A stretch of 13,598 bases of DNA from Alphaproteobacteria bacterium (GTDB taxonomy: Bacteria; Pseudomonadota; Alphaproteobacteria; JAJTHO01), in contig JAJTHO010000052.1 in assembly GCA_021297975.1 (NCBI GenBank), positions 1 through 13,598 on the forward strand, written 5' to 3'. Below the pieces are notes generated by a model. The model worked only from the letters and a program-made list of their open reading frames with translations, had not been told where the DNA came from and did no database searches. This document shows positions 7,201 to 13,598 of the stretch, piece after piece. The translations under genes and the position numbers were made by a program. Numbering within the stretch: position 1 is the stretch's first letter; the number at the start of each line of letters is the position of its first letter.

Positions 7201-7563
7201 ATGATTCGTTTCGTTCAAAAAATTAGCGTTCTTTCCCTGATGCTCGCCCTGGCCGCTGTGCCAGTGGTATCTGCACACGCACAAGCTGGTGCAGCAGGCG
7301 GCACAACCGGTAAGGGCTCCGCTGGAACAGGTGCAGCAGGTACGGGTGGTGCAGGTACTGGCGCTGCTGGTGCAGGTACTGCTGCTGGCGCAACTGCAGG
7401 CGCAGGCGCTGCTGTTGGCGGCGTAGGCCTTGGTGCTGTTGCCGCTGGTGTGGCCGCTGCTGCTGCCGTTGGCGCTGCTGTTGCTGCTGCAAGCGACAAC
7501 AACAACAACAACAACACAACTGCTACAGCAACAAGCACCTCGACCAGCACGGCGTCGAACTAA
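7201..7563 (+). CDS. Small secreted Gly/Ala/Thr-rich protein, YjbE-like in composition
   Basis: A 120-aa low-complexity protein. Residues 1-27 form a clear signal peptide: basic start (MIRFVQK), hydrophobic core (LSLMLALAAVPVV) and an AHA cleavage site before Q28. The mature part has degenerate Gly-Ala-Gly-Thr repeats (about 29-70, partly with a 21-bp DNA period), an Ala/Val/Gly hydrophobic stretch (71-97) that could insert in a membrane or self-associate, and a polar tail of six Asn and a Thr/Ser-rich end. E. coli YjbE, encoded in an exopolysaccharide operon, has a similar plan (signal peptide, Gly/Ala/Ser body, polar Thr-rich tail), so an EPS-associated surface or matrix role is plausible, though inferred from composition and context. 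AGGAG at 7190-7194, 6 nt before the ATG, is the best ribosome binding site in the window. Codons favour GCT/GGT/AAC, unlike the neighbours, as in highly expressed genes. Confidence 0.85.
   Translation: MIRFVQKISVLSLMLALAAVPVVSAHAQAGAAGGTTGKGSAGTGAAGTGGAGTGAAGAGTAAGATAGAGAAVGGVGLGAVAAGVAAAAAVGAAVAAASDNNNNNNTTATATSTSTSTASN
7498..7515 (+). repeat. (AAC)6 trinucleotide repeat encoding six asparagines
   Basis: Six perfect AAC triplets in frame within the secreted protein gene. Slippage would change the Asn tract length without breaking the frame. Confidence 0.85.
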
Positions 7564-7587
7564 TAGCATTGTTCACTGTAACAAATG

Positions 7588-7617
7588 AAAACGGGGCATT
7601 TAATGCCCCGTTTTTTT
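7588..7617 (+). terminator. Rho-independent terminator after the secreted protein gene
   Basis: CGGGGCA (7592-7598) and TGCCCCG (7604-7610) form a 7-bp GC-rich stem with loop TTTAA, followed by seven T (7611-7617). It lies 28 bp after the stop codon. Four A precede the stem, so it may also work weakly for the convergent GT4 operon ending at 7636. Confidence 0.92.
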
Positions 7618-7635
7618 GCGTTGCAACAGCGCCAA

Positions 7636-8823
7636 TTAAGCAAAAAGCCGACCGTAAGCAGCCAATAATTTAGGCACCTCATGCCGCCACTCTAAATCAT
7701 TCTCAACCCGCGCCCGGCCATACGCGCCCATTTTGGCACAGGCATCCGGGTTATCAAGCAACCACACAATCTTCGCGGCCATATCCTCGGCATCGTTCGC
7801 CGCCGCATAGAGCGAGGCTTCCCCAGCAGAAAAGCGGCCTTCGGTCAGGTCAAACTGCACAATTGGTTTACCCAATGCCATGTATTCCATGATTTTATTC
7901 ATGGTGGATTTGTCGTTCATGGCGTTTGCCTCATCCGGGTTCACGCACACATCCGCCGTGTTCAGCATGGCCAGCAGCGCCGCATCGGGCACACGCCCGG
8001 TAAACGTAACGTCGCTGTCATCAAGGCCGTATTGCGCCGCCTGTTGCTTCAGCAGCTCCAATTCGGGCCCACCGCCAATAAGACCATAATGAATATCATT
8101 GCGGCCTTGTTTTTTAAGATGTGCTGCGGCTTTCAACAGGTATTCTATACCCTCTTGCTTGCCCATCACGCCGACATAACCCACGAGGTACTTCTTGCCT
8201 TTTTTCAGGCTCTCATCCGGGGGCAACAGCTTGAGGCGCTCTAAACTGGGGCCCGATCGCACAACAAACACATCCGCCGGGTCTTTCCCGCCGCGCTCAA
8301 TAGCAATCCGCTTATAGCTTTCGTTGGTGGCAATCGACACATCGGCCACTTTAAAGGTCATCCGCTCCAACCAGCAGATAAGCTTGTAAAAGAAATCCCG
8401 GCGGCCAAATTTGGCCTCATACAGTTCCGGGTTGATATCATGATGATCAAACAGGAATTTCTTACCGAACAGGTATTTAAAAATACCCGCCACCAGAAAA
8501 ATCGTATCCGGCGGGTTGCAGGCATGAATTGCATCAAAACCATGACGGCGGTACACCCGAACCGCGAGCAATAATTCCCAAAACAGCGCACTGCCGTATT
8601 CCAAGGCATAGCCAAGCGCCCCGTTCGCCTCCAGCGGCAGGGGGTGACGGTAAATGTTAATCCCGTCCAATACCTCATGACGAGCGGTGTAGTTCTTACC
8701 CGTGGGGCAGATAATACTGACCTCATAGCCGTTGGCCTTCAGGGTGGTGGCCTCCTGCCAAACGCGCCGATCAAACGGAACCGGCAGGTTTTCAACGATA
8801 ATCAGAATTTTTTTAGCTGTCAT
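7636..8823 (-). CDS. Glycosyltransferase family 4 (exopolysaccharide)
   Basis: A 395-aa GT-B fold enzyme, normal length for GT4. The N-terminal domain starts KKILIIVENLPVPFDRRVWQ (4-23), typical of EPS-cluster GT4 proteins, and contains FDAIHACNPPDT (96-107) and LFDHHDINPELY (124-135). The C-terminal nucleotide-sugar domain has VGYVGVMGKQEGIEYLL (214-230), GGGPELELL (250-258) and NDKSTMNKIMEYMALGKPIV (303-322), the retaining GT4 site around E313. It would transfer a sugar from an NDP-sugar to a lipid-linked intermediate at the cytoplasmic membrane face. It begins 3 bp after the algD stop, so it is the last gene of the heparinase-algD-GT4 operon. Donor and acceptor are unknown; a mannose or mannuronate donor would suit the neighbouring AlgD. 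Confidence 0.92.
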   Translation of the reverse strand: MTAKKILIIVENLPVPFDRRVWQEATTLKANGYEVSIICPTGKNYTARHEVLDGINIYRHPLPLEANGALGYALEYGSALFWELLLAVRVYRRHGFDAIHACNPPDTIFLVAGIFKYLFGKKFLFDHHDINPELYEAKFGRRDFFYKLICWLERMTFKVADVSIATNESYKRIAIERGGKDPADVFVVRSGPSLERLKLLPPDESLKKGKKYLVGYVGVMGKQEGIEYLLKAAAHLKKQGRNDIHYGLIGGGPELELLKQQAAQYGLDDSDVTFTGRVPDAALLAMLNTADVCVNPDEANAMNDKSTMNKIMEYMALGKPIVQFDLTEGRFSAGEASLYAAANDAEDMAAKIVWLLDNPDACAKMGAYGRARVENDLEWRHEVPKLLAAYGRLFA

Positions 8824-8826
8824 AAA

Positions 8827-10137
8827 TCACCAGCAAATCCCTTGATAGTTGCCGCTGCTGGCCGCATCGCCCACCCGCACGAGGTCAATCACCGTCTGAT
8901 CCGGGCGCGCCCGTTTCGGCACATCACGGAACGCCGCATCGCCGTTACCGATAACAATGACATCCGCATGCGCCAGTACTGCATCCACCGATTCCAGCAT
9001 CAAGCGCGAAATATGCGGAATGCGGTTAACGATATAGTTTTTGTTCGCGCCAACAAGGCTCGCGAGCTTGACGTTTTTATCAAACAGCTTTAAGTCTATG
9101 CCCTTACCCAACAGCGCCTCAATCAGCGTCACCAGCGGGCTTTCCCGCAAATCATCGGTGCCTGCTTTAAAGGAAAAGCCAAGGATACCCACCTTGGTTT
9201 TACCCGTCTGCAAGACCATATCCACACCGCGCTGGGTGTGGATGGTGTTGCTAGGCAATAAGGACGCCAGCAGCGGCACTTCAACATCCCGGCTTTTCGC
9301 CGCATAGTTCAGCGCCCGCACGTCTTTGGGTAGGCATGAGCCGCCAAACGCATAGCCCGGCTTTAAATAATACGGCGAGAGATTGAGTTTTGTGTCTTTA
9401 CAGAAAATATCCATCACCCGGTGCGAATCCACGCCGCAGGCTTTCGCAAACGCGCCGATTTCATTGGCAAAGGTTACTTTCACCGCGTGCCAGGCGTTAT
9501 CGGCGTATTTCACCAGTTCCGCTGTTTCCACACTGGTGATAATCAGCTCACCGGGCAGTTTTTCATACAAGGACGCCACTGTTTTTGCCGAGGCCTCATC
9601 CACACTGCCCAACACGGTTTTGGGCGGGTTGTAATAGTCATACACTGCCGTGCTCTCGCGCAGAAATTCCGGGTTATTACACACCCCAAAATCCACCCCG
9701 GCTTTTTTGCCCGAATGCTCTTCTAAAATCGGGATAATCAGGCCGCGCAGCGTTCCCGGCAACACCGTTGAGCGCAGCACAACAATATGCTTTTCCTTTT
9801 TTTCGCGAATATAACCGCCAATTTGCTCGGCAATACGGTGCAGAAAGGCAGTGCCAAGGTTGCCGTTTGCTTGGCTGGGGGTTGCGACGCAAATAAAGCT
9901 GATATCAGAATTCATCACCGCGCTGCGGGCATCGTTCGTTGCCGATAAACGCCCAGCTTTGACGTTTTTCTCAATCAGGGTATCGAGGTCTTTTTCAATA
10001 ATCGGTGAGCGCCCGGCGTTAATCGCCTCAATCTTCGCCGCTTCTAAATCCACACCAACAACCGTGTGGCCATCTTCTGCCAGACACGCCGCCGCCACAC
10101 TGCCCACATAACCAAGCCCAAAAATACTAATCCGCAT
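8827..10137 (-). CDS. algD: GDP-mannose 6-dehydrogenase (AlgD)
   Basis: At 436 aa it has the same length as Pseudomonas AlgD and resembles it throughout: MRISIFGLGYVGSV at the N-terminus (Rossmann NAD site), SDISFICVATPS, RSTVLPGT (122-129), KKAGVDFGV, NPEFLREST (155-163), KVTFANEIG (220-228), the active-site loop GGSCLPKDVRAL with Cys268, SFKAGTDDLRESPL, and an almost identical C-terminus ending QGICW. It oxidises GDP-mannose to GDP-mannuronate in two NAD-dependent steps in the cytoplasm, committing carbon to a mannuronate-containing polymer. The likeness favours GDP-mannose over UDP-glucose as substrate. It lies 10 bp after the heparinase-family gene and 3 bp before the GT4 gene. The alginate polymerase genes that usually follow algD in Pseudomonas are absent here. 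Confidence 0.93.
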   Translation of the reverse strand: MRISIFGLGYVGSVAAACLAEDGHTVVGVDLEAAKIEAINAGRSPIIEKDLDTLIEKNVKAGRLSATNDARSAVMNSDISFICVATPSQANGNLGTAFLHRIAEQIGGYIREKKEKHIVVLRSTVLPGTLRGLIIPILEEHSGKKAGVDFGVCNNPEFLRESTAVYDYYNPPKTVLGSVDEASAKTVASLYEKLPGELIITSVETAELVKYADNAWHAVKVTFANEIGAFAKACGVDSHRVMDIFCKDTKLNLSPYYLKPGYAFGGSCLPKDVRALNYAAKSRDVEVPLLASLLPSNTIHTQRGVDMVLQTGKTKVGILGFSFKAGTDDLRESPLVTLIEALLGKGIDLKLFDKNVKLASLVGANKNYIVNRIPHISRLMLESVDAVLAHADVIVIGNGDAAFRDVPKRARPDQTVIDLVRVGDAASSGNYQGICW

Positions 10138-10147
10138 ATAATCCCTG

Positions 10148-12100
10148 TTAATAACACGTTATCGTTGTTTTAAGTGCCTGTCCCGCAGCCACCAGCCCCG
10201 AACACCGCACCAGCGTTGCCGGTTGTTTAACGCCAAAACACGGCGAATACCAGCCCCGTTTCGGCGTCTCACTACCCCGGCACAGCTCTAGCGTTAAACC
10301 ACCAGGAGCATCAAGCCGCAGCAATGCTAGGCCAGCCTTTTCCACCACCACCGCGCCGTTGTCGATGCGGGCAGTCACATCTGGATGCAATAAAAAATGC
10401 AGTGCTACCGGCAACGAAGCCTCTGCTTTACCGTCGAGGCTATCAGTCAGTTCTAAAGCCGCGCCGCGTGCGGCAACCGTGCGGCGATGCACAACGCCAT
10501 AGCGTTTTTTATAGCCGTCGTGCTCAACGGCAAGATTCCAATCGTTGGATTCCAGCGCCGCGCTAGTGAGCCGCGCCTTGGCCTTCTGGCTCCAGTTAAA
10601 CGCGCCCACAATCGTGCTGCTGTCACTGTCCCCCACCGACACGGTGTTGTGCGCCGCTGTGCCGCGAAAATGATCGCGCCACACGCCGCCTGCGTGATAG
10701 AGGTATGTCCCCGCATCCACCAGAATCGGCTGGCCGTCCAGATGCAACCAGATTGCCCCGGCATCGGCATGACCGTGCGCCGCCATACTAAGATACCCCA
10801 GCGGTGCGTGGTCGATAACAAAGAGCCGCTCGCGGTCATTGTCGAGCGTATCACGGCACACGGTGTAGCCGCCATTGGTAAAGCTGTGGCGCATGGATAT
10901 CGGTTCTGATGGCGCAGCGGCAGGTAATGCGCCAAAAACAAGCGTGCGTAGGCTGCTGCGCGCTTTTGGGGGCAATAATTCTGGTTTTTGCAGTGCCGCC
11001 GCCAGCATGGTGAGCACGTTTTGCATGTAATCCGGCTCCTTAAAGCCGGAAAACACCACGCGCCCTTCATCATCATCACCAATACGGGGAAAGTTGCCTT
11101 CCTTATCAAGAAAAGCCCGCAGCGCAGCGCCGCAGGCCTCCAGCCGCGCCCAGTAGGCCGGGCTGAACTGCCGCTCCTGCTCTCGGCTCACCGCCCCGGC
11201 CAGGAGGAAAAATTCCAGGCTAAATGCGGTGTACGTGGGCGATTGCTCCGCGCCAATACCATCAGCGTGGATTTGCAGCTGTGCCTCTTCCTCTAAAATA
11301 TGGAAGCCTTCTTCCAGCCAGCCTAATACCCGCGGCGACGGGGTCAAGCTCACCCCCAAAAGATACAGCGCCGCCCCTTCGGCAACCCGGTGGTTATTGG
11401 CGGAAGAAAATTTTGAGGGAAACCGCGCCAGCCAATAGCCGTGCTGGTACAGCGTCCGTAACACCGGCTGCTTCTGTTCGTCTGTAAACGCCGCATCCAA
11501 GAGTGTTGTGAGCGTCAGGATACTGATAACCCGGAGCGACAGCTCAATACCGCTGTTCCAGTTCACCCCGCGCCACGGCGGGTTGTGCTCAATCCAATCG
11601 AGCAGTTGCTGGATACAAAACTGCGCCAAATCACCGTCTTTTTCGGCTGCCGCCAGCGCCGCGATTGGCTGTAAATACTGCAGCCGGTTCAACTCCCACA
11701 CATATTTAATATCGCCCATGCCATGGTTATGACGATAATTAATATCAAAAGTGTACGGCCTGTTTGGCCATAAGGCGCAGCTTACCGGATCGCGGTGCCA
11801 GTCGGGCTGCCCAACAACTTTAGGCCACGACACACCCAAAAAATGAAACTGGTTTTCTTGTACTTTTTTAGCAAGCTCGCGCCATTCATCCAGCAGCGCG
11901 GGCTGTTTTGCCGCCTCGCGCCACCGCTCGCTCAAACCCTTTAAACGTGGCAACACATAGGGCGGGTGCAATTCGCTAATAAAATCCGGCACAGCGCCGC
12001 TGTTTTTCTTCAGGCGCTCAACCACGCGGTGGCGGATTTCCGTGATGCTCATGGCCTTAAGGCGGTTATAATACCAAGCTAGTTTTTGAGTCTGTGCCAT
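10148..12100 (-). CDS. Heparinase II/III family protein, probable uronate polysaccharide lyase
   Basis: About 650 aa from the start chosen here. The N-terminal alpha/alpha-toroid domain has KLAWYYNRLKAMSITEIRHR, SSANNHRVAEGAALYLLGV (NNH at 235-237) and GAEQSPTYTAFSLEFF (Tyr290). The C-terminal heparinase II/III-like beta domain has AAHGHADAGAIWLHLDG (HGHADAG at 442-448), LVDAGTYLYH and WRDHFRGTAAHNTVSV. The Asn, His and Tyr residues are where family lyases carry their catalytic set. Homologues occur in many EPS loci and probably cleave or trim the polymer by beta-elimination; next to algD, a mannuronate-containing substrate is likely. ATG 12100 (MAQTQKLAWYY) is chosen because homologues start in this way; an ATG at 12178 adds 26 mainly hydrophobic residues but leaves only 35 bp to hisB. 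It is first in an operon with algD and the GT4 gene. Confidence 0.9.
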   Translation of the reverse strand: MAQTQKLAWYYNRLKAMSITEIRHRVVERLKKNSGAVPDFISELHPPYVLPRLKGLSERWREAAKQPALLDEWRELAKKVQENQFHFLGVSWPKVVGQPDWHRDPVSCALWPNRPYTFDINYRHNHGMGDIKYVWELNRLQYLQPIAALAAAEKDGDLAQFCIQQLLDWIEHNPPWRGVNWNSGIELSLRVISILTLTTLLDAAFTDEQKQPVLRTLYQHGYWLARFPSKFSSANNHRVAEGAALYLLGVSLTPSPRVLGWLEEGFHILEEEAQLQIHADGIGAEQSPTYTAFSLEFFLLAGAVSREQERQFSPAYWARLEACGAALRAFLDKEGNFPRIGDDDEGRVVFSGFKEPDYMQNVLTMLAAALQKPELLPPKARSSLRTLVFGALPAAAPSEPISMRHSFTNGGYTVCRDTLDNDRERLFVIDHAPLGYLSMAAHGHADAGAIWLHLDGQPILVDAGTYLYHAGGVWRDHFRGTAAHNTVSVGDSDSSTIVGAFNWSQKAKARLTSAALESNDWNLAVEHDGYKKRYGVVHRRTVAARGAALELTDSLDGKAEASLPVALHFLLHPDVTARIDNGAVVVEKAGLALLRLDAPGGLTLELCRGSETPKRGWYSPCFGVKQPATLVRCSGLVAAGQALKTTITCY

Positions 12101-12179
12101 ATGGTTAAGCTGTGTAACGAAAGCACCCTCTCCCCACAAGGCGAATAAAACAAGATTTAAAACACCTAAAAAGTACATC

Positions 12180-12191
12180 TTGCCGCGGCAA
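12180..12191. promoter_or_regulatory. Perfect 12-bp palindrome over the hisB -35 (operator candidate)
   Basis: TTGCCGCGGCAA is its own reverse complement and covers the proposed -35. The position fits a dimeric repressor site that would block RNA polymerase. A chance GC-rich palindrome is possible. Confidence 0.35.
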
Positions 12192-12208
12192 AGCGAACGA
12201 CTTACAAT
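12180..12208 (+). promoter_or_regulatory. Candidate hisB promoter, leaderless type
   Basis: TTGCCG (12180-12185; 4 of 6 to TTGACA) and TACAAT (12203-12208; 5 of 6 to TATAAT) are 17 nt apart. The -10 ends 5 nt before the hisB ATG (12214), so transcription should start at about the ATG itself, and there is no Shine-Dalgarno. The -35 lies inside a perfect palindrome. Confidence 0.5.
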
Positions 12209-12213
12209 CGGGT

Positions 12214-12819
12214 ATGACTCCTCGTATCGCCACCCTCACCCGCAAAACCCATGAAACCAGCATCGACGTGCGCGTTAATCTCGATGGCACTGGCCAGCGC
12301 CGCATCAGCACCACCATCGGTTTTCTTGATCACATGCTGGATCAGCTCAGCAAGCACAGCCTGATAGACCTCGACATCACGGCCAAAGGCGATACCCACA
12401 TTGATTTTCATCATTTAACCGAAGACAGCGGCTGGGCAATCGGCACTGCGGTCAGTAAGGCTCTTGGCGACCGCGCCGGGATTGTGCGCTACGGCCATGC
12501 CTATATCCCGATGGACGAGACGCTCACCCGCGTTGCGCTGGATGCCTCAAATCGTCCCTATCTGATTTGGAAGGTCAACATGCCTGCGCCGAAATTGGGC
12601 GATATGGATACCGAACTGTTCAAAGAATGGTTTCAAGCCTTCGGCCAAGCCGCCGGGCTGACGCTCCACATGGAAAATCTTTACGGCAGCAACACCCACC
12701 ACATTGTGGAATCCTGTTTTAAAGGCTTGGCGAAAGCCCTTAAAACCGCGCTGGCGCTCGACCCGCGTCAAGCCGGGGTTGTGCCCTCCACCAAGGGTGT
12801 GCTGGGCGGATCGCTCTAG
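12214..12819 (+). CDS. hisB: Imidazoleglycerol-phosphate dehydratase
   Basis: A 201-aa enzyme of histidine biosynthesis that converts imidazole glycerol phosphate to imidazole acetol phosphate in the cytoplasm, using Mn2+ bound by histidines and acids. The two metal-binding repeats are FHHLTEDSG (H66, H67, E70, D71) and NTHHIVESC (H162, H163, E166); FLDHMLDQLSKH (37-48, with H40 and H48) is also canonical. This is the single-function form, with no N-terminal phosphatase domain as in E. coli. The start MTPRIATLTRKTHET fits the family. Its stop is 2 bp before hisH, so a hisBHA operon is clear. A promoter-like sequence directly abuts the ATG. Confidence 0.97.
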   Translation: MTPRIATLTRKTHETSIDVRVNLDGTGQRRISTTIGFLDHMLDQLSKHSLIDLDITAKGDTHIDFHHLTEDSGWAIGTAVSKALGDRAGIVRYGHAYIPMDETLTRVALDASNRPYLIWKVNMPAPKLGDMDTELFKEWFQAFGQAAGLTLHMENLYGSNTHHIVESCFKGLAKALKTALALDPRQAGVVPSTKGVLGGSL

Positions 12820-12821
12820 CT

Positions 12822-13481
12822 ATGGCGCAAACACACGTTGTGGTGATTGATTACGGGGCGGGTAATTTGCGCTCGGCGGCAAAGGCGCTGGAGGCTGTGC
12901 GCCCCGATGCAACCGTCACCGTTAGCGCAGAGCCTACTGCCTTAAGCCGCGCCACGCATATTCTGCTTCCCGGTGTTGGCGCGTTTGCCGATTGCGCCGC
13001 CGGAGTGCGCGGCGTTCCGGGCTTGTTTGATGCGCTTGCTGAGGCGGTACAGATACAGCGCAAGCCGTTTCTTGGCGTCTGCGTCGGGATGCAACTGCTC
13101 GCGGAAAAGGGCTTGGAACATGGCGAACACCAAGGTTTTGGCTGGATTCCCGGCGCTGTAACCGCGCTTCCCGATGAAGCTGGGCGCTTCAAGATTCCGC
13201 ACATGGGCTGGAACACGCTGCATAGGGTAAAGCCCCATCCGCTCACCGCCGGATTTAATGAGCAAACCCACCTCTATTTTGTCCATAGTTTCGCCCTAGA
13301 GGGGGATGCAATAAGCCTTGCCGATTGCGTCTACAGCCGCCGCTTTCCGGCCATCATTAGTCATAACAACATCGCCGGGATTCAAGCCCACCCGGAAAAA
13401 AGCAGCACTGCGGGCATAACCTTTTTGAAACCTTTTTTGAGCTGGCGAACATCATCCTTTTCCCCGCGGTTGATTTACTAG
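12822..13481 (+). CDS. hisH: Imidazole glycerol phosphate synthase, glutaminase subunit HisH
   Basis: A class I glutamine amidotransferase that hydrolyses glutamine and channels ammonia to HisF, making imidazole glycerol phosphate and AICAR. VVIDYGAGNLRS (7-18), LLPGVGAF (48-55), the nucleophile elbow GVCVGMQLL (Cys87) and AHPEKSS (His190, Glu192) give a complete triad. Family members usually end near an FLxWR motif. Here FLSWRT (205-210) is followed by nine extra residues (SSFSPRLIY) that read through what looks like the hisA start region. A G instead of C at 13453 would make TGA at 13452-13454 and end HisH at residue 210. The function should be intact since all catalytic residues lie before the tail. 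It sits 2 bp after hisB. Confidence 0.95.
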   Translation: MAQTHVVVIDYGAGNLRSAAKALEAVRPDATVTVSAEPTALSRATHILLPGVGAFADCAAGVRGVPGLFDALAEAVQIQRKPFLGVCVGMQLLAEKGLEHGEHQGFGWIPGAVTALPDEAGRFKIPHMGWNTLHRVKPHPLTAGFNEQTHLYFVHSFALEGDAISLADCVYSRRFPAIISHNNIAGIQAHPEKSSTAGITFLKPFLSWRTSSFSPRLIY

Positions 13482-13598
13482 GCGGCCAATGCGTCCGCCT
13501 TACCAAAGGCGATTACAACGCCGTGACGGTCTATAATTCCAGCCCCGCAAACCAGGCCGAACAGTTCGCCAAAGCCGGCGCCGCTTGGCTGCATGTGG
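13451..13598 (+). CDS. hisA: ProFAR isomerase HisA, 5' part, no standard start codon visible
   Basis: The frame reads IILFPAVDLLGGQCVRLTKG and continues with DYNAVTVYNSSP and AGAAWLHV to the right edge. This is the N-terminal beta strand and first loop of HisA (usual start M-I-L-F-P-A-I-D), the (beta/alpha)8 isomerase acting just before HisF/HisH. The position expected to hold Met is ATC (13451-13453). No in-frame ATG, GTG or TTG lies nearby upstream; a CTG at 13442 would give M-A-N-I-I-L-F. The first base given here is therefore the likely ancestral start, not a proven one. The gene overlaps the hisH tail by 31 bp as read. HisA identity is firm; the start and functional state are uncertain. 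Confidence 0.8.
   Translation, partial: MILFPAVDLLGGQCVRLTKGDYNAVTVYNSSPANQAEQFAKAGAAWLHV

Larger units (their letters stand above)
12101..12213. promoter_or_regulatory. Divergent region between the EPS operon and hisB
   Basis: A 113-bp gap between the heparinase-family gene (minus) and hisB (plus). It holds the hisB promoter and a 12-bp palindrome. An AT-rich stretch (about 12144-12172) could hold the minus-strand promoter, but no convincing -35/-10 pair was found. Confidence 0.5.

Noticed and set aside
7498..7515. (AAC)6 as an on/off phase-variation switch
   Set aside because: The unit is three bases, so slippage keeps the reading frame; only length variation is possible.
7036..7569. Minus-strand ORF of 177 codons, rich in Cys and Ser, opposite the secreted protein gene
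   Set aside because: It is the antisense shadow of the GCT/GGT repeats in the plus-strand gene, which has a signal peptide, ribosome binding site, promoter and terminator of its own.
8644..9093. Plus-strand ORF of 149 codons spanning the algD/GT4 junction
   Set aside because: It is antisense to two well-identified genes and crosses their boundary; no supporting signals.
10453..11109. Minus-strand ORF of 218 codons in another frame of the heparinase-family gene (and a 140-codon plus-strand ORF at 10487-10909)
   Set aside because: Both are shadows of a clear family gene; no motif, ribosome binding site or domain is recognisable in either.

Overview
The window looks like chromosomal DNA of an alphaproteobacterium. 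The clues are the his gene order (hisB-hisH-hisA), a short PhaC-like hydrolase whose N-terminus resembles alphaproteobacterial homologues as I remember them, and the mix of LPS, exopolysaccharide and core metabolic genes. Composition is moderately GC-rich, with AT-rich gaps at promoters. No tRNA, rRNA, CRISPR array, transposase or prophage gene is visible. The identifications rest on motif recognition, not on database searches.

Layout. (1) 2-2672, plus strand: the 3' end of a heptosyltransferase-like GT9 gene, a palindromic intergenic repeat, a WaaE/KdtX-like GT2 glycosyltransferase, a small coiled-coil protein and a PhaC-like alpha/beta hydrolase; the last three genes overlap one another. 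(2) 2724-4058, plus: a DAACS-family acidic amino acid/dicarboxylate symporter, tail-to-tail with (3) 4055-5341, minus: homoserine dehydrogenase. (4) 5398-12100: an exopolysaccharide region. It has a polyprenyl-phosphate sugar-1-phosphate transferase (minus), a small secreted Gly/Ala-rich protein with its own promoter, ribosome binding site and terminator (plus), and a tight minus-strand operon of heparinase II/III-family protein, algD (GDP-mannose 6-dehydrogenase) and a GT4 glycosyltransferase. (5) 12214 to the right edge, plus: hisB, hisH and the 5' part of hisA.

How the genes fit together. AlgD would supply GDP-mannuronate. The phosphoglycosyl transferase would load the first sugar on the lipid carrier, the GT4 enzyme would extend it, and the heparinase-like protein could trim a uronate-containing polymer. 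The small secreted protein resembles E. coli YjbE in composition and setting, and may be a surface or matrix component. Export and polymerisation genes must lie outside the window.

Most notable points: a hisH/hisA junction where one base (13453) appears to have removed both the hisH stop and the hisA start; a forced out-of-frame overlap of up to 149 bp between the coiled-coil gene and the PhaC-like gene; a 111-bp two-box inverted repeat; the secreted low-complexity protein with strong expression signals inside an EPS locus; and two biosynthetic genes (hisB, hom) that look leaderless, hisB with a perfect 12-bp palindrome over its -35.
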